Shown: piece by piece, positions 18,038 through 26,546 of the stretch | How the letters are laid out: each line of letters begins with the position of its first letter | How positions within the stretch are numbered: the stretch's first letter is position 1 | NCBI GenBank assembly: GCA_016208485.1 | Contig: JACQXY010000066.1 | Location: 1-38,679, forward strand | DNA length: 38,679 nt | Direction: 5' to 3' | From: Acidobacteriota bacterium | Lineage (GTDB): Bacteria > Actinomycetota > AC-67 | Program-made: the position numbers and the translations under genes | The notes under the pieces: model-generated | Seen by the model: the letters and a program-made list of their open reading frames with translations, nothing else | What the model was told of the DNA's origin: nothing | Databases searched by the model: none

Positions 18038-19606
18038 CTACGGGGTCGCGAGGTCGGCGAAGATCGCGGTCTCGAGGTAGCGATTCTGTTCCGCGGAGAG
18101 CGACCCCGCTTGCATCTCCTCGGCGCGCGCCTGCAGCCGCGCGCGGTTGGCCTCCGGGGTGAGAGCCGGATCATCGTCCAGCACCCACGGCGCGAGCGCA
18201 AGGAACTCCGGCTTGGGTCCAGAGTACGGCTCGGCCCACGCGCTGTCCGTCCCGGCGATGAAGTCCTTCGCGCCGACGTAGGCCCGCTCTGAACCTGTCC
18301 GGTCGCGCTCTACGATCGCCGTCTGCCCGTCGAAGGGAAGGTCCACGAGGTTGCCGACCATGTGCGGGCAGACGAGGTACTTGAAGTGGACCGCCGTGTC
18401 GGTCACCGCGCGCAGCGTGGATGCCCCCCACGTGAGCGCCTGCCAGTTGCCGCCGTCGGCGCCGTAGCGCGCCCAGGGCCCGGAGTTCGCCTCGGGCTGG
18501 ATCACCGTGTTCACGCCGCGCCGGTCGAGGCAGAGCATCCACCGATCGGGGGACGCGCACGCCCACGTCTCACCGGGCGGGGGAGTCGTGCCGAAGTCGT
18601 AGCCGAACCGGAATGCCGGCAGCGAGATCGCGAAGCCGAACTTGAACCCCGGCAGGTCTGAAAGAGTGACCGGACCTGTGTTGGCCGTGGACATGTCCCC
18701 GTCGTCGAGCGCGAGGAAGAGCTTCTCGATCTCGGTGAGCGGGGTCTTCTTGTTGGCGGCGACGAGGTTCGTCCTCGGGTCGTACTCGGGGGAAGCGACG
18801 TCCTCCGAGGCTCCAGACTCCGGGTCGTGGACGTGGTAAGGCGCGAAGAGGAACGCCTGGTTCCACGCCTTGTCCGACGAGGCCACCCAGACGCCCTTGA
18901 TCGCGCCCGCGGCGTACTCCGCGGCGAGGTCGGGGTCGGCGAAGGCCGCGACGTCGGCGGGGTCGGTCGAGTAGTGGAAGTCGGCCTGGTTGTTCGACGC
19001 GACGACGTAGACGCCCCACGTGCGTGCCAGGCGAGAGAACGTGCTCATGAACCCGCGCACGAACGTGTCGGTCGCCGCGGTGATGACCGCCTTGCGGGGG
19101 TCCTCGTCGGGGAAGCGCGCGCGGTAGGCCGCGAGCTGGCGCGAGTAGCCGGCGGCGACCAAGCCGAACGCGGCGGCGACCCCTCCGGGCGCGCCGGAGG
19201 CGTTGTAGAGCGCGGGGGTGTCGGCGGGGACCGGGTTCAGGGCCCAGGCGCGCGCCGCCGCCCCGCGCGAGCCGGTGGCAAGCGTCGCCAGCCCGATGTC
19301 CTCGTTGAAGACCACCATTGCGACTTTCGCCGGGTCGAGGTTCGGTTTCACGTAGGCCTGCATCAGGCATTCCATCTTGTCGGCGTAGGTCTGGTAGCTC
19401 TCGGCGTAGGCGACCTCCTGCCGGTACTGGATCGCGAACATCCGGAGCGGGCCCGCGCCCGACGCGGAGTCCGAGACGCCGGCGGTCCGATTCCCCTGGT
19501 TGTACCGGGCGCAATCCAGGCCGCCCGCGGAAGAGGCGGCCGGCAGGGCGATCGTCCCCGCCGCGAGCAGGGCGGCCGCGGCAAGGCGTCGCGAGAAGGC
19601 GCTCAC
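18038..19606 (-). CDS. Exported protein resembling a divergent nitrilase-superfamily hydrolase
   Basis: Predicted exported protein of 522 residues. The GTG start opens a signal peptide (RRLAAAALLAAGTIALPAAS); no strong Shine-Dalgarno is visible. I read a weak carbon-nitrogen hydrolase pattern. VAMVVFNEDIGL sits where the family has its catalytic Glu, and NKKTPLTEIEKLF resembles the Lys segment (KxxLxxxxE). WMLCLDRRGVNTVIQPEAN resembles the Cys-nucleophile strand followed by the usual G-V/A-x-x-V-I-x-P element. Nitrilases hydrolyse C-N bonds in nitriles, amides and N-acyl groups; lipoprotein N-acyltransferase is a membrane relative. Extra Trp/Tyr-rich loops and the signal peptide are unusual for the family. 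If the match is wrong, this is simply an exported protein of unknown function. It lies downstream on neither partner's transcript but between the protease and korA genes. Confidence 0.55.
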   Translation of the reverse strand: MSAFSRRLAAAALLAAGTIALPAASSAGGLDCARYNQGNRTAGVSDSASGAGPLRMFAIQYRQEVAYAESYQTYADKMECLMQAYVKPNLDPAKVAMVVFNEDIGLATLATGSRGAAARAWALNPVPADTPALYNASGAPGGVAAAFGLVAAGYSRQLAAYRARFPDEDPRKAVITAATDTFVRGFMSTFSRLARTWGVYVVASNNQADFHYSTDPADVAAFADPDLAAEYAAGAIKGVWVASSDKAWNQAFLFAPYHVHDPESGASEDVASPEYDPRTNLVAANKKTPLTEIEKLFLALDDGDMSTANTGPVTLSDLPGFKFGFAISLPAFRFGYDFGTTPPPGETWACASPDRWMLCLDRRGVNTVIQPEANSGPWARYGADGGNWQALTWGASTLRAVTDTAVHFKYLVCPHMVGNLVDLPFDGQTAIVERDRTGSERAYVGAKDFIAGTDSAWAEPYSGPKPEFLALAPWVLDDDPALTPEANRARLQARAEEMQAGSLSAEQNRYLETAIFADLATP

Positions 19607-19706
19607 GACCCGTTGATTCGCCGCGCGCGAGGCGATTCCTGCCGCCGCCGGGAGGATTCTCTCATCGGACGCGGGAGGCCGTCTGCGACCGCCGGGCGGT
19701 TGAGAC

Positions 19707-19712
19707 TAGAAT
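19707..19712 (+). promoter_or_regulatory. Possible -10 element upstream of korA
   Basis: TAGAAT lies about 92 bases before the korA ATG in the 198-base gap shared with the divergent exported-protein gene. A weak TGCGAC occurs 17 bases upstream. Nothing else is recognisable in the gap. Confidence 0.35.
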
Positions 19713-19804
19713 GAGGCGCATCGCCGCCGGCTCGAGGGAGTCTTGGCGGTTTTTGGCGCGCCGTGCGCACGCGGGGGCGCGCGGCATGAGGAATCAGGTG
19801 ACCG

Positions 19805-21646
19805 ATGACTCAAAAGACGGTTCAAGAGGTCCATCGGGTCGTGATCCGCTTCGCTGGGGACTCCGGAGACGGGATGCAGCTCACCGGCGACCGGTTCTCG
19901 ACCGCGACGGCCGTTTTCGGCAACGACCTTTCGACGCTCCCCGACTTCCCCGCCGAGATCCGCGCGCCTGCCGGGTCTCTGTTCGGGGTCTCGGGATTCC
20001 AGATCCACTTCTCCGACGAGGACATCCTCACTCCGGGGGACCGCGCGAACGTGCTGGTCGCGATGAACCCAGCCGCGCTGAAGACGAGCCTCGTCGACCT
20101 TGCCCCGGCCGGAGTGATCATCGCGAACTCCGACGCTTTCACCGAGAAGAACCTGGAGCGGGCCGGGTACTCGTCCAACCCGCTCAAGGACGACAGCCTC
20201 TCGGGCTATCAGGTCTACGAGATCCCGATGACGGCGATGACCCTCGAGGCGGCCGCGTCGGTCGAGGGCCTCACCAAGAAGGAGGCCGAGCGCGGAAAGA
20301 ACATGTTCGCGCTCGGGCTGGTCTCCTGGATGTACAGCCGGCCGACCGACGTCACGGAGCGGTGGATCCAGAAGAAGTTCGGAGGCAAGCCCGCGGTCAT
20401 GGCCGGCAACCTCGCGGCGTTCAGGGCGGGGCACGCGTTCGGCGAGACGGCGGGGCTATTCGCGGCTCAGTACGTGGTGAAGCCGGCGTCCAACGCCCCC
20501 GGGCGCTACCGGAACGTGACCGGGAACGCGGCCACGGCCTGGGGGCTGGTCGCGGCGTCCGGGCAAGCGGGGCTCCCTCTGTTTTTCGCGAGCTACCCGA
20601 TCACCCCGGCGTCCGACATCCTCCACGAGCTGTCGAGGCTCAAGAACTTCGGGGTCCGGACCTTCCAGGCCGAGGATGAGATCGCCGCGGCCGGGGCGGC
20701 CGTCGGGGGCGCGTTCGGCGGGCATCTCTCCGCGACCGCGACGAGCGGCCCCGGGATGGACCTCAAGGAGGAGGCGCTCGGCCTGGCGGCCATCCTCGAG
20801 CTGCCGCTGGTCGTCGTGGACGTCCAGCGCGCCGGACCGAGCACGGGTCTGCCGACCAAGACCGAGCAGGGCGACCTGATGATCGCGATGTACGGGCGGC
20901 ACGGCGAGGCTCCGGTCCCCGTGATCGCCCCCCGCTCCCCGGCGGACTGTTTCGGGGCGGCCATCGAGGCGTCGCGAATCGCGCTCAAGTACCGGACCCC
21001 GGTGATCGTGCTCTCCGACGGGTTCCTCGCGAACTCCGCCGAGCCGTGGCTGATCCCGGACCCCGCCTCCCTGCCGGACATCTCGATCGCGTTTGCGACC
21101 GAGCCGAACCATGACGGGGAGTTCTGGCCCTACCTTCGCGACGAGAACCTCGCCCGGCCGCTCGCGGTTCCCGGGACCCGGGGGCTTCAGCACCGGATCG
21201 GCGGGCTGGAGCGGGCCGACGGCCGCGGGAACGTCTCCCATGACCCGGCCAACCACGAGCGGATGATCCGCATGCGCGCCGCCAAGGTGGCGAAGATCGC
21301 CGATGACATCCCGCCGCTCGAGGTCGACGACCCCTCGCAAAGCGCCGAGATCCTCGTCATCGGCTGGGGGTCGAGCTGGGGCGCGATCCGCGAGGCTTGC
21401 CGGCGGGTGCGCGACGCGGGGAAGAAGGTCGCCCGGGCGCACCTGTTCTACCTCAACCCGTTCCCGAGGAACACCGGCGAGGTCCTGCGCCGGTACCAGC
21501 GGGTCCTGGTGCCGGAGATGAACAACGGCCAGCTCGTGAAGCTCATCCGCGCCGAGTTCCTCGTCGACGCGAAGAGCTTCGCGAAGGCTCAGGGGCTGCC
21601 GTTCCGCGCCGGCGACATCGAGACCGAGATCCTGAAGAGGGTGTGA
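19805..21646 (+). CDS. korA: 2-oxoglutarate-type 2-oxoacid:ferredoxin oxidoreductase, alpha (gamma-alpha fusion) subunit
   Basis: Cytoplasmic subunit of an enzyme that oxidatively decarboxylates a 2-oxoacid, most likely 2-oxoglutarate, to the acyl-CoA while reducing ferredoxin. It has 613 residues with the gamma domain fused in front of alpha, as in actinobacterial KorA. The gamma domain begins VIRFAGDSGDGMQLTGDRFS and includes EIRAPAGSLFGVSGFQI. The alpha domain has FASYPITPASDILHELS, FQAEDEIAAAGAAVGGAFGG, ATATSGPGMDLKEEALGLA and VQRAGPSTGLPTKTEQGDL, the conserved pyrimidine-binding and CoA-side motifs. The ATG follows AGGTGA. korB begins six bases after the stop, so they form an operon. Substrate choice between 2-oxoglutarate and other 2-oxoacids is inferred from overall resemblance. 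Confidence 0.95.
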   Translation: MTQKTVQEVHRVVIRFAGDSGDGMQLTGDRFSTATAVFGNDLSTLPDFPAEIRAPAGSLFGVSGFQIHFSDEDILTPGDRANVLVAMNPAALKTSLVDLAPAGVIIANSDAFTEKNLERAGYSSNPLKDDSLSGYQVYEIPMTAMTLEAAASVEGLTKKEAERGKNMFALGLVSWMYSRPTDVTERWIQKKFGGKPAVMAGNLAAFRAGHAFGETAGLFAAQYVVKPASNAPGRYRNVTGNAATAWGLVAASGQAGLPLFFASYPITPASDILHELSRLKNFGVRTFQAEDEIAAAGAAVGGAFGGHLSATATSGPGMDLKEEALGLAAILELPLVVVDVQRAGPSTGLPTKTEQGDLMIAMYGRHGEAPVPVIAPRSPADCFGAAIEASRIALKYRTPVIVLSDGFLANSAEPWLIPDPASLPDISIAFATEPNHDGEFWPYLRDENLARPLAVPGTRGLQHRIGGLERADGRGNVSHDPANHERMIRMRAAKVAKIADDIPPLEVDDPSQSAEILVIGWGSSWGAIREACRRVRDAGKKVARAHLFYLNPFPRNTGEVLRRYQRVLVPEMNNGQLVKLIRAEFLVDAKSFAKAQGLPFRAGDIETEILKRV

Positions 21647-21651
21647 GAGAT

Positions 21652-22689
21652 ATGGTGGAAGGCAACGGAGCGGTCGGCACGCAGGCGGCGCTCACCAAGA
21701 AGGACTTCGAGAGCGACCAGGAGGTTCGCTGGTGCCCCGGGTGCGGGGACTACGCGATCCTTTCGGCGGTCCAGAGCGTCATGCCGACGCTCGGGATCGA
21801 GCCGCACAAGGTCGTCGTCGTCTCGGGGATCGGCTGCTCGAGCCGGTTCCCGTACTACATGAACACCTACGGCATGCACTCGATCCACGGGCGCGCCGCG
21901 ACCATCGCCACGGGACTCGCGACCGCGCGGCCGGACCTCAGCGTGTGGGTGGTGACCGGGGACGGCGACGCGCTGGCCATCGGGGGCAACCACCTGATCC
22001 ACACGCTTCGCAGGAACGTGAACCTCACGATCCTGATGTTCAACAACCAGATCTACGGGCTCACGAAGGGACAGCTCTCGCCGACCTCCGAGCGCGGGAA
22101 GGTGACGAAGTCCACCCCCTTCGGGTCGGTGGACCAGCCCTTCAACCCGATCGCCCTCGCGCTCGGGGCCGAGGGGACGTTCGTGGCCCGGGCGCTCGCC
22201 GTCGACCGGCCGCACCTCACGGGAGTGCTCTCGCGCGCGGCGGCTCACCGCGGGACGTCCTTCATCGAGGTGTACCAGAACTGCAACATCTTCAACGACG
22301 GGGCCTTCGACATGCTCACCGACAAGGCCCACAAGGTGCAGAACCAGATCCGGCTGGAGCACGGCAAGCCCATCCGGTTCGGCGAGCGCGACGAGAGGGC
22401 GGTGGTGCAGCTCCGCGACGGCTCGCTCAAGATCGTGGAGGCCGGCAGCGTGGCGGAGGGCGAGATCCTCGTCCACGACGAGCACCGGGGGGAGCCGTCG
22501 CTCGCGTTCGCGCTCGCTCACCTGTCGACCGGACCGACGATGCCGACTCCGATCGGCATCTTCCGGGACGTGGAGCGGCCGGTCTACGGGGACGACGTCG
22601 AGCGTCAGCTCGTCGCGGCCCAGGCGAAGCTCGGCGCTGGAGATCTCGGCAAGCTTCTCATGAGCGGTGACACCTGGGAAGTGAAGTAG
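21652..22689 (+). CDS. korB: 2-oxoglutarate-type 2-oxoacid:ferredoxin oxidoreductase, beta subunit
   Basis: Thiamine-diphosphate and 4Fe-4S-containing partner of KorA. I start at ATG 21652, giving 345 residues; the longer open frame runs through the korA coding region. Cluster cysteines appear as RWCPGCGDY (C28, C31), GIGCSS (C62) and YQNCNIFNDG. The TPP/metal motif is GDGDALAIGGNHLIHTLRRN followed by FNNQIYGLTKGQ. SERGKVTKSTPFG is characteristic of KorB proteins. The six-base spacing from korA and the shared orientation show co-transcription. Convergent aquaporin follows after 52 bases, a GC-rich gap in which I see no convincing terminator. Confidence 0.95.
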   Translation: MVEGNGAVGTQAALTKKDFESDQEVRWCPGCGDYAILSAVQSVMPTLGIEPHKVVVVSGIGCSSRFPYYMNTYGMHSIHGRAATIATGLATARPDLSVWVVTGDGDALAIGGNHLIHTLRRNVNLTILMFNNQIYGLTKGQLSPTSERGKVTKSTPFGSVDQPFNPIALALGAEGTFVARALAVDRPHLTGVLSRAAAHRGTSFIEVYQNCNIFNDGAFDMLTDKAHKVQNQIRLEHGKPIRFGERDERAVVQLRDGSLKIVEAGSVAEGEILVHDEHRGEPSLAFALAHLSTGPTMPTPIGIFRDVERPVYGDDVERQLVAAQAKLGAGDLGKLLMSGDTWEVK

Positions 22690-22741
22690 CGGGAACGCGC
22701 GGCCGCGGCGGGTGGCCCACCTCTGCGCGCGCGGGGCCGGG

Positions 22742-23449
22742 TCAGCGCTCGGCTCGATCCGCCCGCGGCCTCAGGACGGCGGCGTCGTAAGTCGAGGCCG
22801 CGACGATGCCCCCGGCGACCGGTCCGACCCAGTAGACCCAGTGCCCGGCCCAGAAACCTCCGGCGAGAGCCGGTCCGAACGTTCGCGCGGGGTTCATCGA
22901 CGCGCCGGTGAACGGCCCGCCCATCATGACGCCCGCGAGGACGACGGCGCCGATGGCAAGCCCGGCGACGGCGCGCGGCGCTCCCTCCGGATCGATCATG
23001 GTCGCGAAGAAGACCCAGACCAGGAAGAACGTGAGCACGGCCTCGATCAGGACGGCCTGGCCGCCTGAGACGGCCGGGTTCACGAGCGTCGCCCCGAGCT
23101 TCACCCCGTCCTGGCGCCACACCGCGTCGGGCACCGAGGCGCGCAGCAGCCCCGCCCCGGCCGCTCCACCGGCGAGCTGGGCGACCACGTAGCAGAACGC
23201 GGTGCCCGCCCCGATCCTCTGGGTCACCCACGCCGCGATGGTCACGGCCGGGTTGAGGTGTCCTCCGGAGACGTGCCGGAGAGCGGCGACCATGGCCGCG
23301 ACCGTGAGACCGTAGGCGATCGCGATCGTGACGAGCCCGGTGCCGGGCGCGCCGCTCCCGGCCGCCAGCACCGAGCCGGAGGCGATGAAGACGAGCGCGA
23401 GAGCGCCGACGAACTCGGCGAGCAGCCGCGCCGGCAGCGGTCGGTCCAT
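22742..23449 (-). CDS. Aquaporin / MIP-family channel
   Basis: Inner-membrane channel for water and possibly small neutral solutes such as glycerol or ammonia. The 235 residues contain six hydrophobic segments and both half-helix motifs, HLNPAVT (N66-P67-A68) and SMNPARTFGP (N186-P187-A188 then R189). The AEFVGALALVFI start is typical of the family. The ATG follows a strong GGAGGGGGAA site. The short loops and overall size fit aquaporins better than the longer GlpF type, but selectivity cannot be settled by eye. It has its own TTGACA/TAGGCT promoter and no glycerol genes nearby. Confidence 0.95.
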   Translation of the reverse strand: MDRPLPARLLAEFVGALALVFIASGSVLAAGSGAPGTGLVTIAIAYGLTVAAMVAALRHVSGGHLNPAVTIAAWVTQRIGAGTAFCYVVAQLAGGAAGAGLLRASVPDAVWRQDGVKLGATLVNPAVSGGQAVLIEAVLTFFLVWVFFATMIDPEGAPRAVAGLAIGAVVLAGVMMGGPFTGASMNPARTFGPALAGGFWAGHWVYWVGPVAGGIVAASTYDAAVLRPRADRAER

Positions 23450-23484
23450 GTTGTTGTTCCCCCTCCTCCGTCCGGCCCAGCTTC

Positions 23485-23512
23485 AGCCTACGGGGGCTCG
23501 GGAGGCTGTCAA
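23485..23512 (-). promoter_or_regulatory. Sigma-70-type promoter of the aquaporin gene
   Basis: On the minus strand TTGACA (23512-23507) and TAGGCT (23490-23485) are separated by 16 bases. Predicted start is near 23478, leaving about 28 bases of leader with the GGAGGGGGAA ribosome site. Confidence 0.7.
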
Positions 23513-23627
23513 GGACGGCGGCGCGATGCCGGGCGTGTAGAGCTTCCGCCTGACGAACAGGGAGAGCCTCGCGAGGCCGAGTATCACGCGCACCTGGACG
23601 AGATGTGAGCCCCGCGCGCCGCTGCCG

Positions 23628-23633
23628 TACAAT
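23628..23633 (+). promoter_or_regulatory. -10 element of a near-leaderless promoter for the receiver-domain gene
   Basis: TACAAT lies nine bases before ATG 23643, which would put the transcript start almost at the start codon. No ribosome site is present between them. Confidence 0.5.
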
Positions 23634-23642
23634 CCGGTCGAG

Positions 23643-24095
23643 ATGAAGGTGCTCGTGCTCGTGGTCTCTGAGGATCCCGGCGCTGCCGAGCGGGTGCGGA
23701 TGGCGCTCGGCCCCGGCTGTGAGATCGAGAGCGCGCCGAGCGGGCGGGAGGCGGTGCGCCGGGCCGGCGCCGACGACTTCGATCTCGTGATCGCCGACGC
23801 GATCAGCGGGTCGTTCGGCGGATTCGGGCTCGCGCGCGAGCTGAAGTTCCTGCCCGACCCCCCGGCGGTGATCGTGCTGCTCGAGCGCGCGCAGGACGCC
23901 TGGCTCGCGCGCTGGTCGGGCGCCGACCGCTGGTTGGTCAGGCCTGCGGACCCGTTCGAGCTGTCGCGCGCCGCGGCCGAGCTGCTCGCCCGTGAGGAAG
24001 AGGGACCCGCGGCCGAGCTGCTCGGCGGTGAGGAGGGATCCGAAGCCGTCCCGCCGGGGGAGGCCGCTGAACCCGCCGCCGCGCCGAGCCGGTGA
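23643..24095 (+). CDS. Stand-alone response-regulator-like receiver domain with acidic tail
   Basis: A 150-residue CheY-like receiver domain. Strand one ends in VVSEDPG, giving the acidic pair; D52 in LVIADAISG is at the phospho-acceptor position. The segment VLLERAQDAW occupies the Thr/Ser strand, and WLVRPADPFEL the last strand. There the conserved Lys is replaced by Arg, and no clear Thr/Ser switch residue is seen, so signalling may not depend on normal phosphorylation. No output domain follows; residues from about 118 onward are Glu/Ala/Pro-rich and probably disordered. No histidine kinase is nearby. It ends 16 bases before the convergent DUF3501 gene. Confidence 0.75.
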   Translation: MKVLVLVVSEDPGAAERVRMALGPGCEIESAPSGREAVRRAGADDFDLVIADAISGSFGGFGLARELKFLPDPPAVIVLLERAQDAWLARWSGADRWLVRPADPFELSRAAAELLAREEEGPAAELLGGEEGSEAVPPGEAAEPAAAPSR

Positions 24096-24111
24096 CCCGG
24101 CCGCTCCCTGC

Positions 24112-24705
24112 CTAACCGTTTGTCGGCGCGAGGTCGCCGGCAAGCTCGACGCGAAGGCGCTCGCTCAGTTCCGCCTCGCTCCGGTAGTTCGGGTGGTCGA
24201 CGAGAAGCCGGGCCGGCCCCGCGCGCAGCGCCGCCGCTCCGTCGGGCGGGAAGGGGAACCTGAGGTAGTGGACGGTCGTGGTGGTCGACGCCTCGCGCGT
24301 CAGGAGATCCTCGCTCACCGGCACGCCGCGGACGAGCGCGCCGCCGGCGAGCCGGATGCCGACGTGGCGCTGGATCCCCGTGAGCTTCGGCAGCCACTCG
24401 CGAAGGAGGGCCTTCTCGTTGATCTCGATGAAGAGCGTGCCGGTCAGCTCGCCGTCGCCCGGGATCAGCTCGTTGTAGGTGTCGATCTCGCGGGCGATCT
24501 GCTGGTCGGCCGTCATGCGCTCCGCGCGCGCCATCTCCTGGACCTGGAAGCGCATCGTCTCGGTGTTCTCGAACGTGATCGTCATGAGGTCGCCGAGCGG
24601 CACGCGCCTTCCTCTCTTCAGCTCGATGATGCGGGCGCGGATCGTCGCTCGCTCGCGCTCGTAGGCGGCAAGATCCACGATGTCGGCCGGGGTGAGTTTG
24701 CGCAT
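24112..24705 (-). CDS. DUF3501 family protein
   Basis: A 197-residue cytoplasmic protein that I recognise as DUF3501 from its start ([19 protein letters not shown]) and the [19 protein letters not shown] core with [10 protein letters not shown]. The family has no established function. I chose ATG 24705, with GAGGAG five bases upstream, over an in-frame GTG six bases earlier that overlaps the ribosome site. It is the last gene of an operon after rubrerythrin and the Fe-S protein, 43 bases downstream of the latter. This three-gene arrangement is, to my knowledge, recurrent in other bacteria, which suggests a role tied to the Fe-S/rubrerythrin redox module. Confidence 0.85.
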   Translation of the reverse strand: MRKLTPADIVDLAAYERERATIRARIIELKRGRRVPLGDLMTITFENTETMRFQVQEMARAERMTADQQIAREIDTYNELIPGDGELTGTLFIEINEKALLREWLPKLTGIQRHVGIRLAGGALVRGVPVSEDLLTREASTTTTVHYLRFPFPPDGAAALRAGPARLLVDHPNYRSEAELSERLRVELAGDLAPTNG

Positions 24706-24748
24706 GGTCACTCCTCGGGGACGCGGCGGGCGACGGGTGCGGGCACGG

Positions 24749-26080
24749 TCAGGCCTCCGGGATGCCGTAGGCGCGCGCGATGATCTGGACCGGGTGGAGC
24801 GGACGGCGCCCGGTCTCCTCCTCGATGGCGCCGTTGGCGAGGTGACAGTCCCCGGCTACGACCGCTCCCCCCGCCTTCTCGATGGCCTTGGCCAAGGGCG
24901 CGGCCACCGCGCGCGCCATCTCGACGTTCTCCACCCGGTACCCCCACATGCCGTCGATGCCGGAGCACCCGTCCACAACGCTGACCCGCGCGCCGGTGAG
25001 GGCCATGAGATCCCGGCCCTTATAGCCGGTGGCTTGCGCGCGGAGGTGGCAGGGCCGGTGCCAGGTGATCGTCTCGTGCTGTGCGCCGGGGAAGTCGACG
25101 GCGAGCCGCCCCTCGGCGTGCAGCCGCATCAGGTACTCGGATGCGTCCAGCGTCCGCGCCGCGACCGCGCGCGCGGCCTCCGTCCCGAGGTACTGCGGAT
25201 ACTCCTTCTTGAGGACGTAGCCGCATGTCGGCTGGAGGACGACGATGTCGCGGCCAGCCGCGACTTCACGCTCCAGGACGGCGACGTTTCGGCGCGCCGC
25301 CTCGAGGAACCGCTCCACGTCCCCGAGGTCGAGCCACGGCATGCCGCAGCAGACGGTCCCTTCCGGAAGCGCGACACCGACCCGGTTCCGCTCGCAGACC
25401 CGGACGAAGTCCTTGCCGATCGCCGGGGCCTGGTACTCCACGAGGCAGGTGGGGAAGAGGGATATCTCCTGCGGGGCCGGCGTCTTGTGGCGCCGGAACC
25501 AGGTGGAGAATCGAGTGCGCGCGTACGGCCGGAGCGCCCGGTGCCGGGCGACGCCGGCGGTCCGCTCCATGAGGGCGCGGGCGGCCCGGTTCCGAAGCAT
25601 CGCGTTGGCGAGCGGCGCGACGCGGGTCGCCATGCGTCCGAGCCGGTCCGTGGAAGCCATGAGCCGGCCGAAGCCGCGCGCCTTGCGGCCGCGCGCGGCC
25701 ACGGAGCGAAGCATCAGCCGCGGGAAATCGAGCTGCCACTCGTGGGGCGGGACGTACGGGCACTTCAGGAGGCAGAGCTTGCACTGGTAGCACTGGTCGA
25801 CGACGAGGTCGTGCTCGGCATCGGTCAGCGCTGCGACGTCCCCGTCGTGGTGCTCGTCGATCGCGCGCAGCAGAGTCCCGAACGAGGGGCAAAGGTTCCA
25901 GCAGAGACGGCAGCCGTGGCAGAGGTCGAAGACACGGTCGCGCTCGGCCCTTACGTCGGCGGAATCGCGATAGGCCGGATGTTCGGGGTCGTAGGTCGTC
26001 GTTATGAGGAGATCGCCTCCAGTCCCGAGGCGAAGCGTCCGGCGTGGCTCTTCTCCGCGCGCGCGAGGGTCTCGAACCAT
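24749..26080 (-). CDS. Fe-S oxidoreductase with two 4Fe-4S sites and CCG (HdrB/GlpC-like) domains
   Basis: Cytoplasmic or membrane-associated electron-transfer protein related to GlpC and HdrD. It has two ferredoxin-type motifs, [12 protein letters not shown] and [12 protein letters not shown]. Two cysteine-rich CCG-type regions follow: [11 protein letters not shown] with [13 protein letters not shown], then [22 protein letters not shown] and [10 protein letters not shown]. The length is 443 residues from ATG 26080. That start lies inside the rubrerythrin gene, and the first 25 or so residues look like read-through of another frame. Family similarity seems to begin near [11 protein letters not shown], where the only candidate codon is ATA overlapping the rubrerythrin TAA. 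So the true start is uncertain. It is operonic with rubrerythrin upstream and DUF3501 downstream. Its electron partner is unknown. Confidence 0.85.
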   Translation of the reverse strand: MVRDPRARGEEPRRTLRLGTGGDLLITTTYDPEHPAYRDSADVRAERDRVFDLCHGCRLCWNLCPSFGTLLRAIDEHHDGDVAALTDAEHDLVVDQCYQCKLCLLKCPYVPPHEWQLDFPRLMLRSVAARGRKARGFGRLMASTDRLGRMATRVAPLANAMLRNRAARALMERTAGVARHRALRPYARTRFSTWFRRHKTPAPQEISLFPTCLVEYQAPAIGKDFVRVCERNRVGVALPEGTVCCGMPWLDLGDVERFLEAARRNVAVLEREVAAGRDIVVLQPTCGYVLKKEYPQYLGTEAARAVAARTLDASEYLMRLHAEGRLAVDFPGAQHETITWHRPCHLRAQATGYKGRDLMALTGARVSVVDGCSGIDGMWGYRVENVEMARAVAAPLAKAIEKAGGAVVAGDCHLANGAIEEETGRRPLHPVQIIARAYGIPEA

Positions 26081-26424
26081 TCGGCGATCTCGTCGAATCC
26101 GTCCTCGCGAGCCGTCCGGGCGAAGCCCGGGTACATCTCCGTGTACTCGTACGTCTCGCCCTCGATCGCCGACTTGAAGTTATCGGTCGTCGAGCCGACG
26201 GGGACGTTCGTCACCGGGTCGCCGACCTCGGCAAGGAAGTCGAAGTGCCCGAACGCGTGCCCAGTCTCGCCCTCCGCCACCGAGCGGAACAACGCGGCGG
26301 CGTCAGGATACCCCTCGACGTCGGCCTTCTGAGCGAAGTAGAGGTAGCGGCGGTTCGCCTGGCTCTCGCCGGCGAACGCCTCCTTCAGGTTCGCGTGAGT
26401 CTTCGAGTCCTTCAGCTCGGGCAT
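26002..26424 (-). CDS. Rubrerythrin-like diiron protein without rubredoxin domain
   Basis: Cytoplasmic four-helix-bundle diiron protein, 140 residues. Rubrerythrins reduce hydrogen peroxide in anaerobes and microaerophiles. Ligand motifs are visible: E20 in [11 protein letters not shown]53 and H56 in [10 protein letters not shown], Glu residues in [14 protein letters not shown] (88-96), and E124 and H127 in [10 protein letters not shown]. The C-terminal CxxC rubredoxin domain of classical rubrerythrin is missing, so electrons must come from a separate carrier. The downstream Fe-S protein is a candidate by inference. The ATG has a strong AAGGAGG site. It is expressed from a TTGACA/TATACC promoter whose -35 is covered by a palindrome, and it is divergent from a PerR-like gene. 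Confidence 0.93.
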   Translation of the reverse strand: MPELKDSKTHANLKEAFAGESQANRRYLYFAQKADVEGYPDAAALFRSVAEGETGHAFGHFDFLAEVGDPVTNVPVGSTTDNFKSAIEGETYEYTEMYPGFARTAREDGFDEIAEWFETLARAEKSHAGRFASGLEAISS

Positions 26425-26517
26425 GGCTCCTCCTTGGTCCCCCGTTTTGCCCCGTCCCGTCGGCCGGCTGAGTGGTCCCGGACCCTACCGGGCGGCCGGC
26501 CGAACCCTCCGGCAGCA

Positions 26518-26546
26518 GGTATAGTTCCAACTCTAGAACTTGTCAA
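26518..26546 (-). promoter_or_regulatory. Promoter of the rubrerythrin operon
   Basis: On the minus strand TTGACA (26546-26541) and TATACC (26523-26518) are separated by exactly 17 bases. This is the best promoter in the window. Predicted start is near 26511, leaving about 87 bases of leader. The -35 lies inside the 17-bp palindrome at 26535-26551. Confidence 0.8.

Noticed and set aside
22690..22741. Terminator between korB and the aquaporin gene
   Set aside because: A GGTG/CACC stem with a three-base loop is too short to support, and no T-tract follows.
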